Below, in pieces: positions 1 through 7,975 of a stretch of 64,000 nucleotides of DNA. Numbering within the stretch: position 1 is the first letter of the stretch; each line of letters begins with the position of its first letter. The position numbers were made by a program, and so were the translations under genes. Below the pieces are notes generated by a model, which was given only the letters and a program-made list of their open reading frames with translations, searched no databases and was not told the origin of the DNA. Source of the DNA: OMPR01 sp965183835 (GTDB lineage: Bacteria; Pseudomonadota; Alphaproteobacteria; Rhodobacterales; Rhodobacteraceae); NCBI GenBank assembly GCA_965183835.1, contig CBCYME010000012.1, positions 62,001 to 126,000 on the forward strand. Direction: 5' to 3'.

Positions 1-326
1 AACTCACCGCCCCCCTCGACAACATCTTGTGTCATACCCGGCACGCCATCCATCGCGTTGTCGATGCGCAAACCGTGCCAATGCACCGCCGAGCCTTCAC
101 TGATCTGGTTCAGGAAACGAATATCAAAGACCTCTCCTTGACGAGCGCGAAGCACCGGACCGGGGGTGCTGCCGTTGAAGCCAAGCATCCGGGTCGCAGG
201 TTCGCCCTCGGGTAGGATTTGGGCATAGACTGGCTGTCCAACCAGTTCTACGGAGGGCGATGCAAGAGCAATGCGCGGCACTAATGCCGCAGCGCTTGTT
301 GTGAGCAGGAAGTCTCGCCTGTTCAT
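1..326 (-). CDS. Multicopper oxidase, N-terminal part (cut by window edge)
   Basis: Reading leftward from an ATG at 326, the frame stays open to the window edge and gives about 108 residues. The N-terminus has a twin-arginine signal (NRRDFLL) followed by a hydrophobic stretch and an Ala-rich cleavage region, so export to the periplasm by Tat is expected. Further in is the cupredoxin type 2/3 copper-site signature (VHWHGLRIDNAMDGVPG), typical of CopA/CueO-like multicopper oxidases. The gene is the last visible member of a minus-strand copper cluster, 8 bases after the copD stop. Oxidation of Cu(I) or of an organic reductant is the family role; the exact substrate cannot be seen. The C-terminal domains lie outside the window. 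Confidence 0.85.
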   Translation of the reverse strand, partial: MNRRDFLLTTSAAALVPRIALASPSVELVGQPVYAQILPEGEPATRMLGFNGSTPGPVLRARQGEVFDIRFLNQISEGSAVHWHGLRIDNAMDGVPGMTQDVVEGGGE

Positions 327-334
327 GGGATACC

Positions 335-1201
335 TCAATTCGGAAGGGGCAAAACCGTGGTGAGCGTTGCGGTTGCCGCAAGCACTACCAGAATGACCCC
401 AGTTTCGATTTCGATAGAACGCGTCAGATGGCGCGCAGCTTTTTCGTCCCCGGCCTGCATAGCGGGAACGAAGCGGGTTTTGTTTGCGGCTGCCAGTATC
501 AGCAGCGTGCCGACAAGCAGCAGTTTTACTAGGATGGTTTGTCCGTAGCCGGTTGTTGCTAGCGCCCATAGGTCACCCAGCAGCATCCAAGCCATCAGCA
601 ATCCCGCCAGGATCAGGGCAGGAACAATCGCCGAAGCGGCTTGCCCAAAGCGGTGTCCCAAATTGGCTGCGCTGGCCAAGAGCTCTGGCCGTCGCGACAG
701 GGCGTGCAGCGGTCCCAAGATACCAATCCAAAAGGCAATGCCCAAAAGGTGAAGGAGCAAGAGCAAGCGGACACCGGTTGCCTCTAATGCCGGGACATGC
801 CCGATTTGAGCAAAGGACCACAGGGCAATCAGCCCTCCGGCAATCGCGAACCATTGTCCAACGCGGGGTATGAATAGCCCAGAGATGATCAGAACCGTCC
901 CGGCGATCCGATAGACCAAAGCACCGCCAACCGGAGTTTGCCACAACAGGCCCAGCATTTCTGGATCGATCATACCATCGGCCCCGCCCGTTAGAGCGGC
1001 CCCACGGAGCATGAAAGCAAGGACCGCAGCGGCAAGTGCGCCCCCTGCCAATAGGACAGCCTGTAGCCGGATCCTATTGCTGAGAGGCGATATCAGATCC
1101 GCATAGGCGGCCCTAATGATCACAAGCCCAACGGATCCCGTAACGCCGATGTAAAGTGTCAGCTTCGCAACGATTGCGGCTATTCCCCAAATATCCGGCA
1201 T
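335..1201 (-). CDS. copD: CopD family copper resistance membrane protein
   Basis: A 288-residue, very hydrophobic inner-membrane protein with about eight predicted membrane segments, matching the CopD/PcoD family, which is thought to move copper across the inner membrane together with periplasmic CopC. The longest open frame begins further upstream, but the start at 1201 (MPDIWGI) was chosen because it lies just after the copC stop, a spacing typical of translational coupling. It sits between copC and the multicopper oxidase in one transcription unit. Direction of copper transport is inferred from the family. Confidence 0.8.
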   Translation of the reverse strand: MPDIWGIAAIVAKLTLYIGVTGSVGLVIIRAAYADLISPLSNRIRLQAVLLAGGALAAAVLAFMLRGAALTGGADGMIDPEMLGLLWQTPVGGALVYRIAGTVLIISGLFIPRVGQWFAIAGGLIALWSFAQIGHVPALEATGVRLLLLLHLLGIAFWIGILGPLHALSRRPELLASAANLGHRFGQAASAIVPALILAGLLMAWMLLGDLWALATTGYGQTILVKLLLVGTLLILAAANKTRFVPAMQAGDEKAARHLTRSIEIETGVILVVLAATATLTTVLPLPN

Positions 1202-1203
1202 GC

Positions 1204-1545
1204 TCAGTTCACCGTGAACATGAAGTCGCCCTGCATCGCGTGCCCGTCCTTCCCCAAGCCCCGCCATTCAATGCGATAGGTGCCCTCCCCCATGCCTTGC
1301 ATCGGAAGTGTGAACACCCGCTCAAAGCTGATCTGCTTGCCGAGGTCCAGCGTGACGGGAGGATGGTCCTCATGGGTCATATCGACCCGTGTCAAACGGA
1401 TATCGCCAGCAAAGTTGAAACTTATGTCGACTGGGACTTCGCCAATCAGCGCGCCATTTTCTGGCGTCGTGGTGTCCACGCGGGAATGCCCAAAGGCACT
1501 GGTGGCAAGCGTCGAGAGCAGTGCAAGTGTAGCAATTCGTTTCAT
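1204..1545 (-). CDS. copC: CopC domain periplasmic copper-binding protein
   Basis: A 113-residue exported protein. The first about 19 residues are a Sec signal (MKRIATLALLSTLATSAFG), and cleavage would leave a new N-terminal His (HSRVDTTTPENG), the classic Cu(II) ligand of CopC. The Pro/Glu-Asn-Gly motif and the closing DGHAMQGDFMFTV strand fit the CopC/YobA beta-sandwich. An upstream extension of the open frame (to 1620) was rejected because it lacks a signal and overlaps the cytochrome gene. It lies between the cytochrome c gene and copD in the same operon. Confidence 0.85.
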   Translation of the reverse strand: MKRIATLALLSTLATSAFGHSRVDTTTPENGALIGEVPVDISFNFAGDIRLTRVDMTHEDHPPVTLDLGKQISFERVFTLPMQGMGEGTYRIEWRGLGKDGHAMQGDFMFTVN

Positions 1546-1555
1546 TACGTGTTCC

Positions 1556-1984
1556 TCAGTTGATTCCATTGGCGCGCTGAATTTCGCGGATGTAGGCGAT
1601 AACCATGGCAACATCCCCACGGGTCAGGCCCGCAACCGGCGGCATGTCTCCGAACCGCCAATGATGGCTTCTAACGCCCATCGCAACTGCGCGCTGAAAG
1701 GATTCGTCGGCATGATGGTTAGGTTCATAGATAACATGTATCAACGGCGGTCCCGCACCCTCAACACCAGCCGCATTGGTGCCGTGACATGCGACACAAG
1801 CGCTTTCAAATATACGCTGTCCGATAACAGCATTTCCTGCAATTGGCGGCATCTGGATTTCGACTAAGGTGCTGACTTTCGGCGTTGCCAACTGCGTCAC
1901 ATCCTCGGCTGGGGGACGTAGCAAGATGTAGGCAACAACGACTGCGACTGCGCACGCGCCGATCAGGAGGTGTTTCTGGTTCAT
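1556..1984 (-). CDS. Membrane-anchored class I cytochrome c
   Basis: A 142-residue protein with an N-terminal membrane anchor or signal (residues 4-22), a CVACH haem-binding motif at residues 63-67, and a probable axial Met in FGDMPP near residue 114. It is therefore a mono-haem periplasmic electron carrier of the class I cytochrome family. It is the first gene of the copper cluster (cytochrome, copC, copD, multicopper oxidase) and could exchange electrons with the oxidase; that partnership is inferred from position only. The IS21 end begins only about 17 bases upstream of its start codon, so the native promoter has probably been displaced. Confidence 0.85.
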   Translation of the reverse strand: MNQKHLLIGACAVAVVVAYILLRPPAEDVTQLATPKVSTLVEIQMPPIAGNAVIGQRIFESACVACHGTNAAGVEGAGPPLIHVIYEPNHHADESFQRAVAMGVRSHHWRFGDMPPVAGLTRGDVAMVIAYIREIQRANGIN

Positions 1985-2000
1985 GTAGTGGTCTGTTGAA

Positions 2001-2293
2001 TGTCACTGAGAACTGACCCGGTATTGTCACCGAGATTTGACCCGCTCAGTCGTTATGCTTTGTTCGTCATGATGTGGTCAATGCTGGTGTTTCCTTCCGT
2101 TTCTGTTTCGCAATCTCGGAGCTGGCTTTGAAGCGATAGCTGTCATTGCCAGTCTCGAGAATGTGGCAGCGGTGGGTAAGCCTGTCGAGCAAAGCAGTCG
2201 TCATCTTGGCATCACCGAACACCGTTGCCCATTCGCTGAATCTGCCTATGCGTGTAGCTATGTCGTGCAAAGCCGCAGCGGCATCTGGAACGA
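2001..2293 (-). mobile_element. IS21-family element remnant with end repeats
   Basis: Two 20-base direct repeats at 2001-2020 and 2025-2044 differ at three positions. Each begins TGTCAC and ends TGACCCG, as expected for the multiple terminal repeats of IS21-family elements. Just inside them is the 3' end of an istB-like gene on the minus strand. The rest of the element is missing: the sequence joins the IS3 copy at about 2294. The element is therefore a dead remnant. Confidence 0.65.
2067..2240 (-). pseudogene. istB: istB fragment (IS21 helper ATPase C-terminus)
   Basis: The C-terminal part of the minus frame reads SEWATVFGDAKMTTALLDRL, then LTHRCHILETGNDSYRF and a Lys/Gln-rich tail. This is the highly conserved C-terminus of IstB, the AAA+ helper of IS21-family transposition. 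The Walker motifs and the whole N-terminus are absent. Upstream it runs in frame into an IS3 orfB 5' fragment, which creates a meaningless 166-codon fusion frame. It is non-functional. Confidence 0.75.
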
Positions 2294-2567
2294 TACGCCG
2301 CCTAACACCCAGCTTCTCCTCAGTATAAAGCCGGTATAGCTTCTTATGATTCATGAACATTCCTTTGCGCTCCAACAGCACGCCGATCCGGCGATAGCCA
2401 AACCGCCGCCGCTTACTGGCAATCGCCTTCATCTCTTCGCGAACTTCAGGATTATCTGGCGGTTTGTCGCGCCGGACGGTCTTGGGATCGACACCAACAA
2501 GCCTGCACGCCCGACGTTGCGAGATGTCGTGATCCCGCATTGCCTGGCGCGCAACAGCCCGTCGCAC
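2294..2567 (-). pseudogene. IS3 transposase OrfB, 5' fragment
   Basis: The first about 90 codons of the IS3 OrfB (begins MRRAVARQAMRDHD, HTH_21-like region) are identical to the full copy at 11734-12618. The frame then departs at the GVRRR codons and enters unrelated sequence and the istB fragment. The DDE integrase core is missing, so the fragment cannot catalyse transposition. Confidence 0.8.
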
Positions 2568-2578
2568 ATTCGATGTCG

Positions 2579-2842
2579 TCAGTTCTTTCCCAGCAAATCC
2601 TTCAGCACAACGTTGTCGAGCATGGTGTCCGCCAGCAGACGCTTCAGCTTAGCGTTCTCATCCTCCAGCGATTTGAGGCGGTGGGTGTCAGAAACGTTCA
2701 TGCCACCATATTTGGCTTTGAACTTGTAGAACAACGCAGGGCTCAGGCCATGTCTCCGGCACACCTCAGCCGTTGGCATTCCAGCTTCTTGCTCTTTGAT
2801 CATCCCAATAATCTGGGCCTCGGTAAAACGACTCTGTCGCAT
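2579..2842 (-). CDS. IS3-family transposase OrfA (copy 1)
   Basis: An 87-residue OrfA with the helix-turn-helix of the HTH_8/IS3 type (FTEAQIIGMIKEQEAGMP and AEVCRRHGLSP) and a C-terminal leucine-zipper-like segment (LKSLEDENAKLKRLLAD) that normally mediates OrfA/OrfAB multimerisation. The start MRQSRFTE was preferred over an in-frame start nine codons upstream because IS3 OrfA proteins normally begin here. One residue differs from copy 2 (Leu instead of Ser in GLSPALFYK). Without its own OrfB it is probably inert except as a DNA-binding protein. Confidence 0.8.
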   Translation of the reverse strand: MRQSRFTEAQIIGMIKEQEAGMPTAEVCRRHGLSPALFYKFKAKYGGMNVSDTHRLKSLEDENAKLKRLLADTMLDNVVLKDLLGKN

Positions 2843-2909
2843 TTGTTTGCTCCTTCGAAGGTTGAGCAAACTCTACATTATAGTGAGGGAAGTTTCGGGG
2901 AGCAGGTCA

Positions 2910-3332
2910 CTATTATTGCAGTAACCGGAAGAGGCAGGATGATGCCGGAAGAACCCGGACAGGATCAATAAAAAAAAGGGGGTTGAGACCTTGTGCAGCC
3001 CAAAATTGGCTGAGACCCCTGATGTTTTTCAAAAAGGCTTCAAACAGGGTTCACAGGAGGTTCAACGCATTTTGCAACAGAAATATTTGCAAACTCGTCA
3101 AAGGCCCTGTGAACCCTTTTAAATAGGGCTTTAGGGTAGATCCACTCCTGCCCTAACCTCCAAAAACTAAGAATTTTGACATTCTGAACTGGGAAATCCT
3201 GTTCCCAGTTCAGTTCTCAGAAGCGGAAAAGCGCAATGATTACAGTAGTAAAGTTGTTGCATCATTCATTTACTTTAGATCTAAACTGGGAACCGGTTTT
3301 TGACACATGCGGCGGTTCTTAACGCGTAAATG
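2910..3332. other. Non-coding stretch with several dyads
   Basis: No convincing gene lies here. It holds a 26-base hairpin (3186-3211), a third copy of its arm, AACTGGGAA, at 3284-3292, and a long-range dyad in which AGGGTTCACAGG near 3055 pairs with CCTGTGAACCCT near 3113. There is also a repeated GGAAGA/CCGGAAGA tract near 2928-2955. It borders the truncated oxyR and looks like leftover sequence from rearrangement. Confidence 0.5.
3186..3211. repeat. Inverted repeat GAACTGGGAA / TTCCCAGTTC
   Basis: A perfect 10-base inverted repeat separated by 6 bases, with a further direct copy of AACTGGGAA at 3284-3292. No T-tract follows, so a terminator is unlikely. It could be an operator or part of a lost mobile element end. 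Confidence 0.5.
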
Positions 3333-4079
3333 TCACCAAACCCGACATTCGACACACAGCCCAGAACCTCTGGTACCTGCGCTGACCATCTGCACCAAGG
3401 TCGACAGCGAACTGCCTTCCATGATCTGTCGTGATCGGACAACTGCGGCGTCGCAAAACGACAAGGCCTGATCGCGAAAGCAGTGCCCTTCTTCTAGCAA
3501 CAGCAATTCCATCGTCGGCAGAACGGCGGCAGAAGGTACGGGCAAGGCGGCATCGCTGGCGGGCCGAACTAATAGGAACTCTTCGTCAAACAGAGTTAAC
3601 TCTTGCAAGGCGGGCTCCGCGACAGGCAGCGCCACGATTGCGGCATCGAGGCGGGAGGCGAGAATTTCATGCACCAGCGACTGCGTGATCGTTTCCTTGG
3701 GTTCCAACTTTAGATCCGGATAACGATGCGCCAAGGCGTGGATAACGCGAGGCAACAGATAGGGTGCCACCGTCGGAATCACACCAAGCTGCAGCCGCCC
3801 CGAAAACGGCCCTGCCTGCCTACGCACAAGCCCACTCAGGTCATTGACCTGCTGCAAGATTTCAGACCCCCGGGCCAAAAGATCCTCGCCCATTGCCGTA
3901 AGTCGGATTTCGCGCGAGGCCCGCTCTACCAGTGGTCCGCTCATGATGCCTTCAAGTTCCTTAATTTGCAGTGATAAAGCGGGTTGAGAGATTGAACAGG
4001 CCGCAGCGGCATGGCCAAAGTGGCGGTGGGTGGCCAAGGCCTCGAAATAGCGCAGGTGTTTTAGGGTTAGTGATTTCAT
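3333..4079 (-). pseudogene. oxyR: OxyR-type LysR regulator, C-terminally truncated
   Basis: A LysR-family protein of 248 residues with an N-terminal winged HTH (residues 1-60). It carries the OxyR redox centre EEGHCFRDQALSFC, whose two Cys correspond to the peroxide-sensing pair of E. coli OxyR. Full-length OxyR is about 300-310 residues. Here homology stops after LVQMVSAG, where OxyR normally continues with a conserved GVTLIP-type stretch, and about 13 unrelated residues lead to a stop. It thus keeps the sensor Cys pair but lacks the end of the effector/dimer domain. It is divergent from katG, the classic OxyR target. It is probably inactive or altered. Confidence 0.8.
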
Positions 4080-4095
4080 AAGAAAAACTCATCAA

Positions 4096-4119
4096 TACCA
4101 TTTGATTAATGAATTGGTA
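4096..4119. promoter_or_regulatory. Palindrome in the oxyR-katG intergenic region
   Basis: An imperfect 24-base palindrome (TACCATTTG-ATTAAT-GAATTGGTA) lies between the divergent oxyR and katG starts, 16 bases upstream of the oxyR start codon and about 65 upstream of katG. Its position and dyad symmetry suit a LysR/OxyR operator controlling both genes. The sequence is not a close match to the E. coli OxyR consensus, so the assignment rests on location. Confidence 0.5.
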
Positions 4120-4183
4120 CTTATCGTTTCGAGATTCTATCAACAATGTAAGAAAGATCGCAAATCATATCAGGAGAGACAAG

Positions 4184-6367
4184 ATGAACGGCAACCAGAA
4201 CAACAGCAAATCCGGTGGCGGCTGCCCCGTTATGCACGGCGGCAACACTGGCACTGACAACGCAGTGACCAAATGGTGGCCTGAGTCGCTGAACCTCGAC
4301 ATCTTGCACCAACACGACACGCGCACCAACCCAATGGACGCAGACTACAACCACCGTGACGCTGTCAAAGGTTTGGATTTCGAGGCCGTGCGCGCCGACA
4401 TCGCAACGCTTTTGACCGACAGCCAAGACTGGTGGCCTGCTGACTGGGGTCACTATGGCGGCTTAATGATCCGTCTAGCCTGGCACTCTGCTGGCTCTTA
4501 CCGTTTGGGTGATGGTCGTGGTGGTGGCGGCGCTGGCAACATCCGCTTTGCGCCGTTGAACTCTTGGCCTGACAACGCGAGCCTAGATAAAGCACGCCGC
4601 CTGCTGTGGCCGGTCAAAAAGAAATACGGCAATGCGCTGTCGTGGGCTGACCTGATTCTGCTGTCCGGCACAGTCGCCTATGAATCCATGGGGCTGAAGA
4701 CCTTCGGATTTGGCTTTGGCCGCGAAGACATTTGGGGGCCTGAAAAGGACGTCTACTGGGGGTCCGAGAGCGAATGGCTTGCGCCGTCCGAGAACCGCTA
4801 CGGCGATCTGGACGTTCCGGACACCATGGAAAACCCACTCGCGGCTGTTCATATGGGCCTGATCTACGTCAACCCCGAAGGCGTGAATGGCAACCCCGAC
4901 CCGGCCCGCACAGCACTGCACATCCGCGAGACGTTCGGCCGCATGGCGATGAACGACGAGGAAACAGCAGCACTGACCTGTGGCGGTCATACAGTCGGTA
5001 AGGCGCATGGTGCCATGGCTGGCAACAAGATTGGGGCCGAGCCTGAGGGTTGCCTTGTGCACAGCCAAGGTCTTGGTTGGGCGAATCCTGATCACGACGG
5101 CAAGGCCAAAAATACCTTCACCTCTGGGATCGAGGGCGCATGGACGAAAGAGCCGCTGAAGTTCGACATGGGCTATTTCGACTACCTGTTCGGCTACGAG
5201 TGGGAGCTGACCAAATCCCCCGCAGGTGCGAACCAATACGCACCTGTCGGCATGCCTGATGCCGAGAGGCCAGTGGACCCAACAGACACAAACAAGCCGC
5301 GCTTGCCGATGATGACGGATGCAGACATGGCCATGAAAGTGGATCCGACCTACAATGAAATCTGCCAGAAATTCATCGCGGACCCTGCGTATTTCGCCGA
5401 CACCTTCGCCCGCGCGTGGTTCAAGTTGACCCACCGCGACATGGGTCCGACCGACAACTACTACGGCCCCTTCGTCCCGAAGGAAGAACTGATCTGGCAG
5501 GACCCTATACCCGCAGGATCAACGGGTTACGACATCGATGCCGTCAAAGGCAAAATCGCAGGCAGCGGCCTGTCCGCAGCTGAGATGATCACGACAGCTT
5601 GGGACAGCGCCCGCACGTTCCGTTGGTCAGACAAGCGCGGCGGTGCCAATGGTGCCCGCATCCGTCTGGCACCACAAAAAGATTGGGCTGGTAACGAGCC
5701 AGAGCGTTTGGCCAAAGTACTGAGCATCCTAGAACCTATCGCCACCGACACAGGTGCCTCTATCGCCGATGTCATCGTGCTGGCGGGCAATGTGGGTCTG
5801 GAGCAGTCGATCAAGGCCGCAGGCTTTGACGTGGCCGTGCCCTTCGCTGCCGGTCGTGGTGATGCGACAGATGCGCAGACCGACGAGGACAGCTTCTCGG
5901 TTCTTGAACCACTTGCTGATGGGTTCCGCAACTGGAAGCTGAAAAATTATGCCGTTTCGCCAGAGGCGATGATGCTGGACCGCGCACAATTGTTGGGCCT
6001 GACAGCCGCCGAGATGACCGTTCTAGTCGGCGGCCTGCGGGTTCTGGGTGCCAACCACGGCGGAAACGCACACGGCGTGTTCACCGACCGTGAGGGCCAG
6101 TTGACGGCGGACTTCTTCGTCAACCTGACTGACATGGATCTTGCATGGGCTCCGGTCGATGACGGTACTTACGAGTTGCGCGACCGTGCCACAGGTGCGG
6201 CCAAGTTTACCGCGACTAGTGCCGATCTGGTGTTCGGGTCAAACTCGATCCTGCGCGCCTATGCAGAGGTCTATGCGCAAGACGACAACTCCGAGAAATT
6301 CGTGCGTGATTTCGTCGCCGCATGGACCAAGGTGATGACCAACGACCGTTTCGATCTGGTCGCATAA
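4184..6367 (+). CDS. katG: Catalase-peroxidase KatG
   Basis: A 727-residue bifunctional haem catalase-peroxidase, full family length with both the catalytic N-terminal and the degenerate C-terminal peroxidase domain. The distal pocket residues Arg97, Trp100 and His101 lie in RLAWHSAGSYR, the proximal haem ligand is His269 in GGHTVGKAH, and the Met-Tyr-Trp crosslink residues are Trp100, Tyr228 and Met254. Start 4184 was chosen over an upstream in-frame ATG because AGGAGA precedes it and the MNGNQNN start is typical. It removes H2O2 in the cytoplasm. It faces the damaged oxyR, so regulation may be lost or constitutive. It lies inside a mobile-element island but is intact. Confidence 0.97.
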   Translation: MNGNQNNSKSGGGCPVMHGGNTGTDNAVTKWWPESLNLDILHQHDTRTNPMDADYNHRDAVKGLDFEAVRADIATLLTDSQDWWPADWGHYGGLMIRLAWHSAGSYRLGDGRGGGGAGNIRFAPLNSWPDNASLDKARRLLWPVKKKYGNALSWADLILLSGTVAYESMGLKTFGFGFGREDIWGPEKDVYWGSESEWLAPSENRYGDLDVPDTMENPLAAVHMGLIYVNPEGVNGNPDPARTALHIRETFGRMAMNDEETAALTCGGHTVGKAHGAMAGNKIGAEPEGCLVHSQGLGWANPDHDGKAKNTFTSGIEGAWTKEPLKFDMGYFDYLFGYEWELTKSPAGANQYAPVGMPDAERPVDPTDTNKPRLPMMTDADMAMKVDPTYNEICQKFIADPAYFADTFARAWFKLTHRDMGPTDNYYGPFVPKEELIWQDPIPAGSTGYDIDAVKGKIAGSGLSAAEMITTAWDSARTFRWSDKRGGANGARIRLAPQKDWAGNEPERLAKVLSILEPIATDTGASIADVIVLAGNVGLEQSIKAAGFDVAVPFAAGRGDATDAQTDEDSFSVLEPLADGFRNWKLKNYAVSPEAMMLDRAQLLGLTAAEMTVLVGGLRVLGANHGGNAHGVFTDREGQLTADFFVNLTDMDLAWAPVDDGTYELRDRATGAAKFTATSADLVFGSNSILRAYAEVYAQDDNSEKFVRDFVAAWTKVMTNDRFDLVA

Positions 6368-6377
6368 CACCTGAACC

Positions 6378-6405
6378 ATCCGGGTGGTCTCCATGCTGCC
6401 CGGAT
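6378..6405 (+). terminator. Hairpin after katG
   Basis: A perfect 7-base stem ATCCGGG/CCCGGAT with a 14-base loop starts 11 bases after the katG stop. There is no T-run after it, so it is a weak or factor-assisted terminator candidate. Confidence 0.4.
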
Positions 6406-6447
6406 CGTGTCCGACCGTTAACGATCAAGTCACTATGGGCTTATTTC

Positions 6448-7973
6448 GTTGAAAAACTCTTGTTGCTTTGAGGCCAGGGCACTGATTCAATTCCGTTAAT
6501 GATGTGGGGGATTGGCGACGATGTTAGGCCCGAAGCAGGAAGCGCAAGGCGCGTTTTTCTACGAGTTCTCAGTAGAGGGCCATGTCCCACAGAATCATTT
6601 ACTGCGCTCTATCGACCGGTTCGTGGACCTGTCCGGTACACGCGAATACCTGGCCCCGTTTCATAGCAATACGGGCCGACCTTCGATTGATCCTGATCTG
6701 CTGATCCGGATGCTGTTGGTGGGATATTGTCTGGGTATTCGGTCTGAGCGCCGGTTGTGTGAAGAAGTGCATTTGAACCTGGCGTATCGATGGTTTTGCC
6801 GCCTCGACCTAGCGGACCGGGTGCCTGACCATTCAACATTCTCGAAGAACAGGCATGGTCGTTTCCGCGATAGTGATTTGCTGCGCCACTTGTTTGAGGT
6901 GACTGTGCCACGCTGCATCTCAGAGGGGCTCGTCAGCGGTCAGCGTTTTGCAGCGGATGCCAGCCTTATTGAGGCGGATGCCAACAAGCAGAACTCAACG
7001 CCCAAAGAAGACTGGGACCGCAATGCCATTGATCCAGTAGACGCACCACGTGCCGTTCGCGAGTACCTGGACGTACTGGATGATGCCGAATTCGGTGCGG
7101 CAACGACCGTTGAGCCGAAGTTCACCTCCCATTCTGACCCATCCAGCCAATGGACTGCGGCGCGCAAAGGCCCTGCATTCTTTGCCTATTCTACCAATTA
7201 CCCTATCGGCACCGATCACAGCATCATCGTGGATGTCGAAGCCTCGCGGTCAATCCGGCAAGCCGAGGTGGGTTCAGTTCGAACAATGCTGGATCGGGTC
7301 AAAAAGGAGTTCGGCCTCAACCCTGAACGCATCATAGCAGATACAGCCTACGGGTCCGGCCCGATGCTCGGTTGGATCGTTGATCGTGACATCGCCCCGC
7401 ATATTCCGGTCATAGATAAGGCGGGCCGCTCAGACGGGACTTGGACGCGGGCCGACTTTGAATGGGATGCGGGCAACGACCAGTACATCTGCCCCGAAGG
7501 ACAGGCATTGAAGCAGTTCCGCCGCAACTATTCAGATCCAGCCCGTGGCCCGACCGGCAAAGGTAGGGCCAAGTATCGCGCCTTAAAATTGATCTGCCAG
7601 AGCTGCCCGTCCAAACCAAAATGTTGCCCAAATGCCGATGCCAGAACCATAAACCGTGAAGAACACGAAGACGCCCGCCAGGCAGCCCGAGACATCGCCA
7701 AAACCAAGCAATATGAAATCTCGATGAAATTGCGAAAGAAAGTCGAGATGCTCTTCGCACACCTCAAACGCATTCTCGGGCTTGGACGGCTCCGATTACG
7801 CGGCCCTTGTGGTGCAAATGACGAACTCCTCCTTGCCGCAACCGCCCAAAATCTCCGCAAGTTAGCAAAGATCTTTCCTGCACCGCAGAAACCCCGAACA
7901 GCCTGACTAGATAGGCGTTCGACCGTTCATCCAAGCACCACTTTCTGCGCTCGCAACACCTAGTTTTTCAACG
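6448..7973 (+). mobile_element. IS1182-family insertion sequence
   Basis: Inverted ends CGTTGAAAAACT (from 6448) and AGTTTTTCAACG (to 7973) bracket a single transposase gene and define an element of about 1.53 kb. The outer ends are assigned from the inverted repeat and could shift by a few bases. It is inserted downstream of katG without visible damage to it. Confidence 0.8.
6521..7906 (+). CDS. IS1182-family DDE transposase
   Basis: A 461-residue transposase with an N-terminal DUF772-type domain (GRPSIDPDLLIRMLLVGY, HLNLAYRWFCRL, PDHSTFSKNR), DDE catalytic positions in FAADASLIEADAN and IADTAYGS and a final Glu in KVEMLFAHLKRILG, and a Cys cluster CQSCPSKPKCCP before the last block. These are hallmarks of the IS1182 group. 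The ATG at 6521 was preferred over a TTG three codons upstream. The frame is intact, so the element may be active. Confidence 0.92.
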   Translation: MLGPKQEAQGAFFYEFSVEGHVPQNHLLRSIDRFVDLSGTREYLAPFHSNTGRPSIDPDLLIRMLLVGYCLGIRSERRLCEEVHLNLAYRWFCRLDLADRVPDHSTFSKNRHGRFRDSDLLRHLFEVTVPRCISEGLVSGQRFAADASLIEADANKQNSTPKEDWDRNAIDPVDAPRAVREYLDVLDDAEFGAATTVEPKFTSHSDPSSQWTAARKGPAFFAYSTNYPIGTDHSIIVDVEASRSIRQAEVGSVRTMLDRVKKEFGLNPERIIADTAYGSGPMLGWIVDRDIAPHIPVIDKAGRSDGTWTRADFEWDAGNDQYICPEGQALKQFRRNYSDPARGPTGKGRAKYRALKLICQSCPSKPKCCPNADARTINREEHEDARQAARDIAKTKQYEISMKLRKKVEMLFAHLKRILGLGRLRLRGPCGANDELLLAATAQNLRKLAKIFPAPQKPRTA

Positions 7974-7975
7974 GA

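Larger units (their letters stand above)
2294..2909 (-). mobile_element. IS3-family element, partial copy 1
   Basis: These 616 bases match positions 12345-12960 of the full IS3 copy almost base for base (constant offset 10051; substitutions seen near 2630 and 2732). The copy keeps the orfA-side terminus (ending AGCAGGTCA at 2909), all of orfA and the first part of orfB. The rest of orfB and the other inverted repeat are lost at the junction with the IS21 remnant. Confidence 0.85.
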
